Assembly: GCA_039090855.1 (NCBI GenBank)
Contig: CM077012.1
Location: 140,340,541-140,404,540 of the forward strand
Direction of reading: 5' to 3'
From: Macrothele yani
Lineage: Eukaryota > Arthropoda > Arachnida > Araneae > Macrothelidae
DNA length: 64,000 bases
The notes under the pieces are model-generated. The model was not told the DNA's origin, ran no database searches, and saw nothing but the letters and a program-made list of their open reading frames with translations. Shown here one piece after another: positions 43,552-55,244 of the stretch; within the stretch, counting starts at the first letter, position 1; each line of letters begins with the position of its first letter. The position numbers and the translations under genes are program-made.

Positions 43552-45888
43552 TCACCAACCCGCTTGGCCAGCGTGGTGAGTTATGGCCAAACCCCTCCAA
43601 AATGACTCCATAACTTAAATTTTGGCCCTCAGTCTCTGGCAGGCTGGAATGTGCCTGGCCAAGGCAGCGACCAGTGCGACATGAAGGCAGAGGGCGCTAA
43701 GAATCCCCGGAGGACCGGACTAGGCTGCCATCTGATGCCGACCTCGGCTACGTATAATGGACGCTCCCTATTTTCTGATTCAAGGCTTCTTGAATTGGAA
43801 GAACTACAACGGATCAAGTGGGACAACGTCGGGCTAAGTGAGATAAGGAGAAAAGGAGATCTCATTGAACTGAAAAGTGGACATCTTTTCTATTAGCGTG
43901 GGACAGATAGTGGCAGAACTAGTGGTGTTGGATTCATAATAAACGAGAAACTGGAGGATAAAGTTGTAGAAGTTGAAAGTTCCTCTGACAGAGCTGAACG
44001 ACTTGTTATCCATATCTTGAGAAGATACCAGGCTCAGATTATTCAAGCTTATGCACCCACCACAAGTCATCCTGAAGAAGAGATTGCAGAATTTTGAGGA
44101 AATTCGTCATCTAAATAATAAAGGCAAGCAGCACTTGAAGATCATTATGGGAGATTTCAATGCAAAAATAGGGCAACAGAATGAAACTTCAGTAGGTAAA
44201 TTCGGTCATGGCAACAGAAACCAGCGTGGAACTACTCTCATGGAGTTAGCAGAAGGGTTTTTCATCATGAACTCCTTTTTCAAGAAAAAACCACAAAGGA
44301 AATGGACATGGAGGTATCCCAGTAGATTGACAAGTGAATCTGATTTTGTTATGTGTAACAAGAAATTTGTCATGGAAGACTGTAGTGTGCTAAATAAGTT
44401 CGACACAGGTAGTGACCATAGAATGGTACGATGTAAGATGCACCTCAACGCTAAACTCGAGCTTGGCAAGCTCATAAAACAAACAAAGTGTATTGACATG
44501 ACCAACCTCAAAAAACATCATAATACCTTCAAATTGGAACTGAGGAACAGATTCTCTGCTCTAGAACGAAGGTCTAACGTCGGAAGAAGTGGACATATCT
44601 GAAGTTAACAGAAAACTAACCAAGACTCTTGTGGAAACAGCAACAAAAATAACTGGTACTAAGAACAAGTTGCATACGAACAAATTATCAGGAAAAACCA
44701 AAATTCTGATGCAAAAAAAGAAGAGAGAGATGAGGACAACTAAAGGAGATGCAACTTCCAAAGTGGAATATATAGAGCTATGCAAGACGGTACGAAAAAG
44801 TATCACTGAAGATGTAAGGAAATTCAACTGCGAACTAGTGAAGAAAGCAATTGAAAACAACCAAAGCTTGAAGAGAGCAAAGGGACATCTGAGTAAGGGA
44901 AGAAAACAGATTATGTCTCTGAGAAAAGATGGTTCTGTAACAAGAAATTGAGGTGAAATTTTGACAAGAGTGAAAGAGTTCTACTCAAAACTATATGAAA
45001 GGGATGATACATGTACTCCAGACATTACTAAATGTACCAGTACCAGAGTTCTTCCAGTCCTCCCAGCAGAAGTTGCACATGCAATCAAGAACATGAAGTG
45101 GGGAAAAGCTCCAGGAGAAGATGGAATTACCGTAGACATCATACAAGAAGCAAGTGCAGAAATTGAAACAGTACTCGCCCAAGTTTTCACTCGATGCCTT
45201 AATGAAGGGAAGATTCCTAAGGATTGAAACAATGCTACAATGATCCTGCTACATGAAAAAGGGGACATTGAGGATCTCAGGAACTACAGACCTATCGGTG
45301 GTTTATAAAATCTTCACTACAGTTCTTTCACACCGCTTGAAGGTGACACTGGACATGGCTCAACCAAACAAGCTGGATTCAGGAGTGGCTACAGCACTAT
45401 AGATCATATCCACGTACTGAGAGAACTAATTGAAAGAGCGAGGGAATGTGAACTTCCATTATGCATAGCTTTTATCGATTATAAAAAAGCCTTCGATTCC
45501 GTGAAACCATCAGCAGTAACAATGGCTTTGAAATCTTGCAGTATTGAAGATGTATACATTATTATTAGTAGGAACATAACATCTATGAAAATGCAAGTTC
45601 AAAGTTCGGATATTTGAGGATACAGCACAAATAAGAATTGGAAAGGGAGTGAGACAAGGTGACACCATATCTCCCAAGCTCTTTAACACCACATTGCAAA
45701 ATGTCTTTCAATCATTGAACTGGGAAAACAAAGGGATAAAGATTAATGGAGATTACTTAATTCATATTCATTTTGCTGATGACGTAGTCATCTTTGCAAC
45801 TAAACCTTTAGAGCTGCAGAGTATGATCCAAGAACTTGCTGACAAGAGTAAAGAAGTGGGATTAAAGATGAAGTTTCAGGAAATTTGA
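43552..45888 (+). mobile_element. RTE LINE copy B, longer at the 5' side, 3'-truncated
   Basis: Same family as copy A but a separate insertion. Related sequence begins at CCACACTCACC (43552) and probably extends left to about 43390, where AAATGTCAACCCCGCC lies in a plausible 5' leader. It ends abruptly at AAGTTTCAGG near 45885, before the RT thumb. It keeps Asp in motif A (45477-45479), FADD in motif C and a sense codon (AAG) where copies A and C have TAG. Other frameshifts kill it. Confidence 0.88.
43930..45888 (+). pseudogene. RTE endonuclease-RT pseudogene (copy B)
   Basis: The pieces read IIMGDFNAKIGQQNETSVGK, RKWTWRYPSRLTSESDFVMC, GSDHRMVRCKMH, then after a frameshift MDISEVNRKLTKTLVETATK, a stop at about 44951, REFYSKLYERDDTCTPDITK-like residues, KWGKAPGEDGITVDIIQEAS, FIDYKKAFDSV and HFADDVVIFAT. 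Small indels occur at 44090, 44570, 45230, 45290 and 45600. Confidence 0.85.
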
Positions 45889-45889
45889 A

Positions 45890-47160
45890 AACAAAATTTC
45901 CCAGATAGTCTGCACTTCCAAACTTTAAACAAAATAAGTAATTTTAATTTGTGACTTACCCATTTTTCTCTTTTATTTCACCTACCTTTAATCCATAAAT
46001 GCTGGTAAAAATGCTGTATACTGGCAAAGAATTTGACAACACATACTGTATCGACTGTCACCGGTGTAAAGATAACCCCACGTCGCGGGGGTGAAGGGAG
46101 GGGGGGGGAGCTTTCCGGGGCCACAGATGTATGAACGTATTTACTTATTTTTTCTTTTATTTAGCAATTTAATTTCAGACAAGAGGTTTTCTACTTGCTC
46201 TAAAAATTTTTGTCTTAAATTTTTTTCGTCTTTTGGATATGAAAGTTTTTGAACCAAAGGGCGCCATTGACACAGAATTTTATCTGCGCACCGATTAGAG
46301 ATCAGATCAGATCATATATAGAGGATTTTAGGAAGGGAGTGTCTGACCCCAGGTCTTAAAACAACCCTTAGAAATAGGAAACTAGGAGATTTGGGCTATA
46401 GAGTACCCGATAGGAAAGTGACACGGAAGACGCTTTTATTTATTACCGGGGGCCAGAACCCGGGGTCCGACGGCTTAATGTGCCCAGCCGACGCACAGCG
46501 GATATTTAGTGGTTCGAGCGTTCGTACTTGATCGAACTTGAGGTTTCTACCTTCGGTCATCGCACACTATATGAGATTATAAGCATTGAAAATGACCAAG
46601 CCAGAAAACTAGACGTGACGAAACTGATTGAAATATTCGCTAAGAAGAACGCCAGAAGGGAATCCAGATTTTAGTAACTTAAGTTTTCTTTATTTTGTAA
46701 AGTATGCTTGCTTCTTGAATTTAAACGACATGACACTGAAAAGAAACAATATCGCTGAAGTATTTAAAACTAGGAAAACGTAAACACACTTGTTTTTCCT
46801 CTTTCTCAAAAATTATTGTATTACGGAATTAAAACAGCTTTAAAGGAAATTCGAAACCAGATACTCGAAGATCAGTATTTGTTTTTACTTGATTTGATAT
46901 CGTGAACATTTGCCATTTGAAGATTTTGCACTTTTTCCCCTGAGTACTAAATTTATCGAGGATACTTACCGGAATAAGTGCTCACATAATTAAAAGCAAT
47001 GCATAAGTGATCACAGAATCAATATCTGGAAAATATATTTTTACTACGGCGAAATTAAATATTTACCCTCAATTTTTGCATTAATTTTTACTATGTTGGG
47101 GGCCTGTTAGGAAAATTTCGCGGATGGGGCCCAGAGATTTTGCGTTACGCCACTGGGTAG
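45890..47160. other. hAT-like right end and SINE-like fragment, no gene
   Basis: GGGCCCAGAGATTTTGCGTT then ACGCCACTG closes at 47155, a hAT-type terminus. G runs near 46085-46110 may mark the left side. At 46445-46560 GCCAGAACCCGGGGTCC and CAGCGGATATTTAGTGGTTC weakly resemble the antisense head and body of SINE family 2. Confidence 0.4.
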
Positions 47161-47299
47161 CGTATCAGTCTTCAGAATTTAGCCAATAAAAACAGCATAC
47201 AGTTCCAAAATACAAATTTAATATGTACATGTTCAAGTGACATTTGATATTGTCTTAATATTGTGGTATAAAGCCGGTTCATGTGTCAAAAAGTTGTGT

Positions 47300-48150
47300 A
47301 GGGTGCTAAAACATTCGATATTGTTCTCAATAACGTCTTCCCAGAATTTTAACTTTCTTAATATACTTTCCACTCGATTTTGAACAATGAAAATAGTCGT
47401 ATCTAAACCTTGTAATGGTAAATAATTAAGTTCATTTATTTTCGAAAAGATATCTGAGAAATATGCTATTGTTTGATGTCATGTGCGACAAGATGAAAAG
47501 GTTCCTGCCTTAATTCAAACCAACACGTAAGTACTTAGAAATTGAGAGCCATCTAATATCCGCGTACTTCAAAACAGTAACACGTTCGCTGTTCATATCC
47601 TTGCATAAGGAAGTAAACCAGTCTGGAATAAGTTGTTCTCGATTTTATTAAATTGACTGCTTTGATAGCTTTATCGAACACACATTTTAATTGTTGCGGC
47701 ATACGTCTCGATGCCAGGGAGTGTCTATGAATACTACAATGCGCCCAAGAAATATTCGCACATATATTTTTGATGCGGGTAACTAAGCCCATGAATTTTA
47801 TTGTCATCGATTTTGCACCATCTGTACAAATTCCACAGAAAGAAGACCATTCAGTTAGCTTTTCTTCAAAATGCGAGTTGATTAAATTAAAAAATGTCCT
47901 CACCAGTTGCACATTTTTTAAACAGGCGGCAAAACAGTCTATTCAGATATCGTACAAATACAATTAATATTGCTAGATTCTTAGAAACGTCTGTGGTCTT
48001 ATCTAACTGCAGAGCGTACTATAATAAAAAATTCAACATCCTCAGATATATAACGTGGATTCGGCGAGACACTGTGTTGTTAGAAAGGGGCATCATTCCC
48101 AATTTCTTTGGCGAATCGTCACCAAACATGCGCTAGACAATGGTTTCCGC
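47300..48150 (-). pseudogene. hAT transposase of ZBED5/SCAND3-like type, dead
   Basis: Minus strand: near 48110-48040 residues MPLSNNTVSRRIHVISEDVE, then a frameshifted TTDVSKNLAILIVFVRYLNR-like stretch, then 47912-47553: LINSHFEEKLTEWSSFCGIC, TDGAKSMTIKFMGLVTRIKN, HCSIHRHSLASRRMPQQLK and the following KAVNLIKSRTTYSRL. The DGA and HC.IHR motifs belong to the RNase H-like domain of this group. Family members close to this are also found as domesticated genes, but several stops here argue for a dead copy. Confidence 0.85.
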
Positions 48151-48414
48151 ACACGGTAAAATCAGATTTTACGCAATAGTATGGGCTTCCATAGCATTTC
48201 CTATTTGGTAGCTTACCAAGTGTGATGCCTTAATCGCTTTTTCACTATCTTGATTACGAAGTGCATGCTGGCTATGTAAGAACGTGAGTCCCAAGCATCT
48301 GCAAAAAATAAAACTGTTAATCCATTTTAACTTACTTGCGGTTTAATAAAATATGTTTATTGTAATTTTATGGAGACGCAATTACATTATTTTTACCGCG
48401 AACCCTTGGAACAT

Positions 48415-48434
48415 GTGGTTCGCGAACCACTGCT
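48415..48434. repeat. hAT terminal inverted repeat (5' end of the ZBED-type element)
   Basis: On the minus strand CAGTGGTTCGCGAACCAC starts at 48434, typical of hAT ends and in the right orientation and distance to be the 5' end of the pseudogene above. The opposite end was not identified. Confidence 0.6.
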
Positions 48435-48964
48435 TTATTACACTTTCTTCGTTCTGCTGCCGGCATCCGATAGTTTCTGGAACTTAATTTTTATCAGGCT
48501 ACTAAAATGGGATTTTTGTTTGTTTGTTTCTGTAAAAAAAACTTTCGGATATACGTTCTTCCTAAACACGGGCGACAATCAAGCAAGATGATGCAAATTC
48601 TTCAGGAAAACGAAAGTTCTGCGTCTCTTCGTACTTGTCAATTGTAAAGTAAAAAAAAGGAGCTAGCAACTTCAAATAAAAATATTTCCCTTAAAATGCC
48701 TTAAAGGTAAACATCAGTGGGAATATGAAACAAATTCGTTGCTAATCCGGAACTTACCTCGAATTCAAAGGCCGGCGGGAAAGATAAGGAGCCAACACCA
48801 CCTACCACCGCTCACTACAAGAAAAAGATTGCTACTAACTCTTAACGAAAAACGAAGTACAGAACCAACATGAGAATAAACGCATGCGCTATACGGCTGC
48901 GCGGTGCAGTCTCAGGTCTTCAGGAAAAGCAGCGATCAGGAGTTGACTATTTTATGCTGCAAAT

Positions 48965-49028
48965 CAGTTAGATTTTCTTCAAAATGCAAATTGATTAAAT
49001 TAAAAATGTCCTCGCCGGTTGCACATAT
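48965..49028. repeat. Displaced 64-bp copy of ZBED-type hAT sequence
   Basis: CAGTTAGATTTTCTTCAAAA to GCCGGTTGCACAT repeats 47853-47913 with a few changes in the same orientation. CAGCGGTTCCCAAAC, another hAT-like terminus, begins 10 bp later at 49038. Confidence 0.75.
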
Positions 49029-49049
49029 ATAGGTTACGTCAGCGGTTCC

Positions 49050-50390
49050 CAAACTTTTTGAGTTGCGGAGCACTTTCAGGAGAGAAATTCGTCACTGAGC
49101 ACTATCGTCACCCTTATGCTAAAGGCACTATGTGCATATTTGGCTGTTTTTACCAACTGCATTTTTCAAGTTGTTAGTCGTTATTTTATCGTATAGCAAA
49201 AGCACGAATTATTTTTCGAATTCTAATTAACTTTAATTTTGATCTAAACTTAATTTTTCCCATTGATGAAAGTCGTTAAAAATTTGAACTTTAAATACCG
49301 TTTTCTCAAAACATCAATTTTGCACATACGTTCTTTGGCATAAGGGCGATGATATTTTCACTTAGCACCTACATAGATACTGAACCGAATGACAGCAGTA
49401 TTGACGATGGAAGGCATTTTTAAGCATTTGGGCATGTTAAATATCGAGTTTTATTTCATTCGAAATATTATTTTCTCCACTAATTTTAGAGAAATAAGGA
49501 ACTCAGTTAACTACGTAAACGAAAAACAACAACAAAAACATCAAGTAAGACAACATTTTTGAGAATGAATTCAAAGCAGGTATTGTAAATCCACAATATG
49601 TTACCCACATAGATATGGGCCGCCCCAGTGGCGCAGTGGTCAGGTTAGTAATCTTTAAATTAAGAAAAAAATGACTGTGAAAAGTGTGAATCATTTTTGT
49701 AGTAACGTTTTATTCTTTGTTTGTTTTCCTTAGAATAAAATTAATGTCACTACATAACATAATACTTAGTGTTAAAAAAGTGAAGTTCTAGTTTAACTGT
49801 AAGAGACATTTAATTTTTGTGGTTACTTTGGATAAAATGAATAGCACTGAAGTTGTTAAGAGTGATATTAGTTTAGGTGGGTAATCATGAACATTAACCA
49901 CTGCCAAATAAAAAGAAATGTTAGTTAATCTTTAAAAGAATGTTTCGTATTACCTATGTGAGTTTTTGATTTTTCACCACTATAACTTTTTTCATATCTG
50001 TGATTACAGACTAAACAATTTAAAATAAATGCTTACTTCTAGTTAAGTTAACATGGCTATTTATGAATTTATTTTCATCTAAGTAAATTATTACGCCGCG
50101 TAGAAAATTGTGAAATAAATTAGTTTTCTACGCGACGTAAAATACTTATAAATTACGCATAATTTATGTAAAATATGTATCATGTAATTACGCGGCCGAC
50201 CCTGTTTTCTACTTGATCAAAATTGGAATTGAAACTTTTTCACCAGTTTCTGATATACTTAAAATTCGAATTTCTCCCTCAAAATGTTCAGGAGATGCTA
50301 GCGGCCCACATTCAGAAAAGAAGGGAATCTATAGTCCGTTCAACTAAAAAAGAACCGCGGCCTTTGTCGACAACAATGGGGGCCCAGGGG
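49050..50390. other. No gene; SINE head fragment at 49619-49652
   Basis: GGGCCGCCCCAGTGGCGCAG marks only the tRNA-derived head of SINE family 1, with no body. At 50090-50209 ACGCCGCGTAGAAAATTGTG and TTTTCTACGCGACGTAAAAT form an inverted repeat ending in CGGCCGACCCTG, probably a hAT right end related to 23313. Confidence 0.5.
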
Positions 50391-50391
50391 C

Positions 50392-51929
50392 GGATTGGCC
50401 CACCCTGGGCATTTCCCGATGGGCCCCTTCCGTATATTTTGTCTTTCTTTCTTATTTTCTTAAAAATGTTTTCAGTGCAGTTGTTTTAAACACACAACTG
50501 AACCACAACACTTTTTTTTTTTAAAACGAAATACACATAATGCTGTTATAACAAACGGGGAACAAAACTTCTATTTTAAATTGGGGGAAATTTTATCCCC
50601 TTACAACTGCTAGAATTCCAACTACAATAGATGGGCCATGTCTGTTTGCGAACTTCTGGGTTCACTTAGTAGCTGAGGAACCAGAATGTATGTACCGTAC
50701 GTTGCGGGACGGCGGGTGTGTGTACAAGATGTTCTATATATTCCCCAAGGGACGGGGGAGGGGGTGGGGTGGAGGTTGTTGATTTTACTCCCGTTGGTTG
50801 CAGGAGGCATTAGTGCTGTGCTAATAAGAGCCGAGTTCGGGCTCAATTTTAAGAGCCCGAGCCCGAATTATGTCAGCCCTAGCCCGCCCAAGCCCGAATT
50901 ATGTCAGCCCTAGCCCCGCCCGAGCCCGAATTTTATTTTGCAGGATGTAGCCCGGGCCCGAACGAACCCGAAAACTATGAGTAATCTGTTTAGGCATTAA
51001 AAAAGAAAATCTCCTCTTCCAAACTTCCACTCCTTCCTCCCCGTGCAATTAACTGATGCATTTCTCAACTGCGGAGTGGGGAAGGGATATTTATCTATTT
51101 CTATAGTTTCTTTGACCATTCATTTCATCCTGAAATGTTTCGAGGGGCCCGGCATCAGGAAAAATCGGGAGGCACAACAATCTACTATGATAACAGCATT
51201 GGGGTGGGGGCTGAACAGGGCTAAATTTTTTCACTACTTTACTTAAAGTAGTGAAAATACTCACCCATGTTTGATAAAGTTGCAGAACAATGCTAGATAA
51301 TGGTTATTATGGGATGTACTATCCACTATATGACAACACAGAATTCAAAGTGAAAGCTAATAACATCAAGGACTTGTTTTGAAATAACTGTAAGATTATG
51401 CTGCGGGGGTGTTCATATACGACCCCCCCTCCCCCGAAATGCTCTGCCTACGCTCCTTGTGATAACTGACAAATGCTGGTTTTGTTTACGTTATTTAGTA
51501 AGGTGTCTTTACAATACATAACCGGAGCATAGAAGCACGTTTTGTAATTGAAACACATTTGAATATATGATCACTAAATGAAGAATCTGTTCGCCACGAT
51601 GTTTAAAAATCTTTAAATTTCTAACTGTGATTGTCTGCAACAGAAAAATTGCAGTACAATTTTTCTGCAGTAAAATCGTGGCATGGGCCGATGAAAATTT
51701 TCCCGCAACACCCACTTCAATTTAAGGGACGGGTGTACTTTTACCCCTCCCCCTCCCCCAACACTATGCTTGCCACAGTTTCCAGAGTAACTGTACTTTT
51801 TGTTCTGTTTCTTAAATAAGAAAAGTGATTTTCGGTTGTGATACAATACTACCGCAGAACTACAACTGAACGGGCCCATTTACAAACATTTACAGGGGCC
51901 GTTTTGCGACCGCCAATCCGCCCCATTAT
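50392..51929. mobile_element. hAT-like element, ~1.5 kb
   Basis: CAGGGGCGGATTGGCC at the left and CCAATCCGCCCC at the right are inverted repeats. ATGGGGGCC and ATGGGGCCC flank the ends as an approximate 8-bp duplication. A single similar end (CAGGGGCGGATCGATCCACA) occurs at 17997. The interior has GCCCGAGCCCGAA-type direct repeats (50853-50970) but no transposase. Confidence 0.55.
50853..50970. repeat. GCCCGA-rich direct repeats
   Basis: GCCCGAATTATGTCAGCCCT repeats twice about 36 bp apart, flanked by further AGCCCGAGCCCGAA strings. Confidence 0.8.
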
Positions 51930-52141
51930 GGGGCCCGCAATTTTTCTTTTATTGGATGAATAAGGATGTCTATTTTCTCGTCTTTGGATAAGATGACAAT
52001 GTCGTCCTTATTGTTGAAGATTCCTCTGGAGCTATTCGATCATTACTGTGACTGCGAGCCACTACTACCTGCTACATTCGGTCCATTTGATGTGGTACCG
52101 TAAGTTCCAACTGATATATATTGTTATCTTTGCAAAAGAAG

Positions 52142-52173
<32 letters not shown>

Positions 52174-52399
52174 ACTAGCACCCCAAGAACGTCCTTCGAT
52201 CCTCATGAAACTCTACCTGCAAGTACCTCTGTGCCAAATATGCTAATAATTAAAAAATAACGACCAGTGACTAAATAGTAGCTCTCTACAGCTCATGGGA
52301 ACCGCGCATCGGGGAGGGTAATATCTCAAGAGCAAGGCTCGCACACAGGGACAATTGTGACAGCTGATTGCGGTTGCATTAACCTCCACGGTCTACACC

Positions 52400-53041
52400 G
52401 GGAGTGACTTTGGATTCGTGCACATTACGAACAGCTGAGCAAGTTTGGGAGAGGTTGTGTAATTGGAATGAGTATTGGTCAAGACGCCGTATCTCCAGGC
52501 ATTTGGGTCGGAGCGACGCTGCAATTGGATGATGTTGGATCCAATGGGTGGAAGAGGGAACAACTTAGCGACACTCGGGCAGTGGATGGCCAAGGGCAAC
52601 AACAGAACGCGAGGATTGAGCGATTGTGAAAGCCGCACGAACGGGACCGAATTCGTCGCTCTCAACCATCTATGGCCGTGTTGCGTCGTCTACAGGTACG
52701 AAAGTGGCCATCCGGACAGTTGCCAGACAACTTGCAGCACGGGTACTGCACCCAAGGAAGACACTCCGCCGCCTATCACTGACAAGCAAGCATCGCCGGC
52801 ATCGTTGCAGTGCTATCCAGGCCCGATCAACGAGGGATAGTGTCCAGTGGCGTCGTGTTGTCTTCACCGATGAGTCACGGTTTGCTCTTCACGCCGATGA
52901 CCAGCGCATACGTGTCTGGAGACGAGCCGGCCAGCGCACGGATATTGCCTTTACCGTGGAACTTCACACGGCTCACACACCGGGAGTGACTGTTTGGAGA
53001 GTTATTTCCTACGATAGCCTCATATGCCGCAATACTTTTTA
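52400..53041 (+). pseudogene. Tc1-like transposase, N-terminal half only
   Basis: Frame pieces give FGRGCVIGMSIGQDAV-like N-terminal sequence, TVARQLAARVLHPRKTLRRL, STRDSVQWRRVVFTDESRFA (first Asp), DDQRIRVWRRAGQRTDIAF and TPGVTVWRVISYDS. It stops near 53041, before the second Asp, at an A-rich stretch. Richer in GC than the surroundings. One or more frameshifts precede 52626. Confidence 0.85.
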
Positions 53042-53113
53042 AGACGTAAATTTTGAAAAAAAAAAAGAAAAAAAAATGAAAGATCGAATGTTAGTAAAGT
53101 TAAAATGAATGGG

Positions 53114-53347
53114 CCGCCCCGGTGGCGCAGTGGTCTAAGGCGCTGGCCTCTGATCATTCGTCCGTAAGGGGTCCGGGTTCGAATCCCGGTCAGGCATGGA
53201 TGTTGTGTTTGTCTTACGGCACTGTCTCTCTCCCTTCCCTGGAACCAGTGCCCCTAAATTAGGGACGGGCGACTGCTTATAGCCCATTGAGTTGCTCACG
53301 GTGGTCGTTAAACCTCCAATAAAAAAAAAAAAAAAAAAAAAAAAAAA
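53114..53347 (+). mobile_element. SINE family 1, full-length copy with 13-bp TSD
   Basis: CCGCCCCGGTGGCGCAGTGG head, GGGTTCGAATCCCGG B box, body and a poly(A) of about 26. TAAAATGAATGGG is duplicated exactly at 53101-53113 and 53348-53360. It is the best preserved copy here. Confidence 0.96.
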
Positions 53348-53806
53348 TAAAATGAATGGGAAGTAAATTTTGAAAAGAGAAACCCCTCCCTCAACTCCTA
53401 TCTTCTAAATTCGACTAAGTAAAATTGATCTACTTATGAAAAATTAATACAATTAAAGTAATTTACCCTGAAGAAAAACAAAGATAGGAAATTATCAATA
53501 ACAACTGCTTATTCGTGAAATGAAAGCTTAACTTAGTACAACTTGGTGAAATTCGTTGACTTCTTAGCTTTAAAATTATTATTAAGCTTAGAGATTGACA
53601 GATTATTACCAAATTTCATAATCCCACTGTCAGGTCCCGCTGAGTTCGATCTGCCCCTAGGCCTCACTGAACCCGAGTTTCTCAAACGGGCCTGACGTAG
53701 GTTCTTTTGAGAGCCGTCGAGTTAAACTCGATCGTTGAAATATTGGAACGTGTAGTCAGCAATTCTTAAGATCTACGATAATGAGGAACTCCAATAACAA
53801 GTCCTT

Positions 53807-54160
53807 ACAAATTTTGAAAATGACAATCCGATTTTTGGTGTAAATGTGACAAGGATGGTAAGTCAGATAATATCCGAAAACTTGAAAATTGCATCGTCCT
53901 GGAGCGGGACTCGAACCCGCGTCTCCCAGATAACGCCCGGTATGCTAACCACTACACCACCCAGAACGACCAAGTTTTAAGTTTCCGATTAATTTGAATA
54001 TAAGGGTGGTGTAGTGGTTAGCATACCCGGGCGCTATCTGGGAGACGCGGGTTCGAGTCCCGCTCCAGGACGATGCAATTTTCAAGTTTTCGGATATTAT
54101 CTGACTTACCATCCTTGTCACATTTACACCAAAAATCGGATTGTCATCTTCAAAATTTGT
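53807..54160. repeat. Palindrome of two head-to-head tRNA-derived SINEs (family 4)
   Basis: Arms 53807-53962 and 54004-54160 are inverted copies of each other, separated by 41 bp. Each holds a tRNA-like head (GGGTGGTGTAGTGGTTAGCA as A box, GCGGGTTCGAGTCCCGCTCC as B box) and a ~95-bp tail ending CAAAATTTGT. A tail fragment of the same family lies at 58258-58362. Confidence 0.88.
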
Positions 54161-54169
54161 ATTATAAGG

Positions 54170-54487
54170 TGTGATCCCGTATTTATTTCATGAACAAGTC
54201 CTTAGTTAGACGAAATAGAATTTAATAGATGAAAGAATAAGTTCCGTTCGATTGGCTATCTCCACGTGCCAACAAGTTTCCACCTAGCGAACACTTCACT
54301 GTCTCACCGATATCCCGGAAGACCCTCCGCCACGTGGACTTGAGTCGTTCCGTCTAAAACCCGGCCGATCTTGTATCGCCGGAAAACCCTGACTATTCCG
54401 TCAGTGAAAATCAAAAACCCCAGAGGTCTAACCGACACTCTCTACGTACAACACGTCTTACTTCGTGGGAGGTAAAACGCGAAAAGC
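54170..54487. other. No gene seen
   Basis: GC-richer than average, ends CTTAGCTTATATAACGCCGG. It forms the target of the family 2 SINE; the sequence resumes at 54946 beyond it. Possibly an older element. No coding frame recognised. Confidence 0.4.
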
Positions 54488-54496
54488 CTCCTTAGC

Positions 54497-54936
54497 TTAT
54501 ATAACGCCGGAGGAGAATTTGCCTATTTTCATGTAGGACTTCCGTCCACAGGTAGTAGAGTTTAGGTCCCAGCCACCTACAGCGAGATCGCCTTTTGGGC
54601 AGGACACAGAAACGGAAGGAATGAGAGCAAGTCTAGCGACTTTTGACAGAACAGTTTGTAGTGAGATTAGAGTACAGTAGATGGCGCCACCGTACAAGTA
54701 CGATATTGCACATAGATGGGTGAGAGAATTTCAGGGAGGACATAGGAAAGGATACCCATTTAACCAGTTGGTCCAGCCTGGGGGCCGTCACTTTACGTGC
54801 ACGTCCGATGCACGGCGGATATTCAGCGATTGTTAGTAAATCACACCATCTCTGAAAGATCAGCCCAGGCTTGAACCTGGGGACCCAGCATCGATAGTCT
54901 GAAAAACTAACCAGTAAGCCATCCGCGGCTCTAAGG
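54497..54936 (-). mobile_element. SINE family 2 copy
   Basis: Antisense copy of 9511-9946 over its full length, with GGCTTGAACCTGGGGACCC (B box) and GCCATCCGCGGCTCTAAGG (head). CTCCTTAGC is duplicated at 54488-54496 and 54937-54945. Confidence 0.9.
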
Positions 54937-55244
54937 CTCCTTAGCGAAGGTGTCGCTTTCTTTTATACCCTTAATCTTCTTCTCCCCCCCCTTTCCGCCT
55001 CTGGAAATCCTATTGGTGGGCAGTTAGTCGTTCACTGGAAGCGGTGACCTTTGACCTATACATCAGACCAGGTCGAATTCAACGGATGCCGCTAGTCACA
55101 TGCTTCGTTCGGTTACATAATCCAGCTTACAAAGGAAACGCACCACGTGCCAACACGTGCGTTTGAATTTACATCACATTGCCTTTGAAATAAGAAATAA
55201 TTACAGAAAATATTACTACATGGAAATAATTAGTGGTGCCCGAC

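Noticed and set aside
46445..46560. Additional SINE family 2 copy
   Set aside because: Only two short patches agree; the head and target duplications could not be found.
53890..54075. Two functional tRNA genes
   Set aside because: The cloverleaf lacks a proper anticodon loop (no U33), and each head continues into a repeated tail, so they are SINEs.
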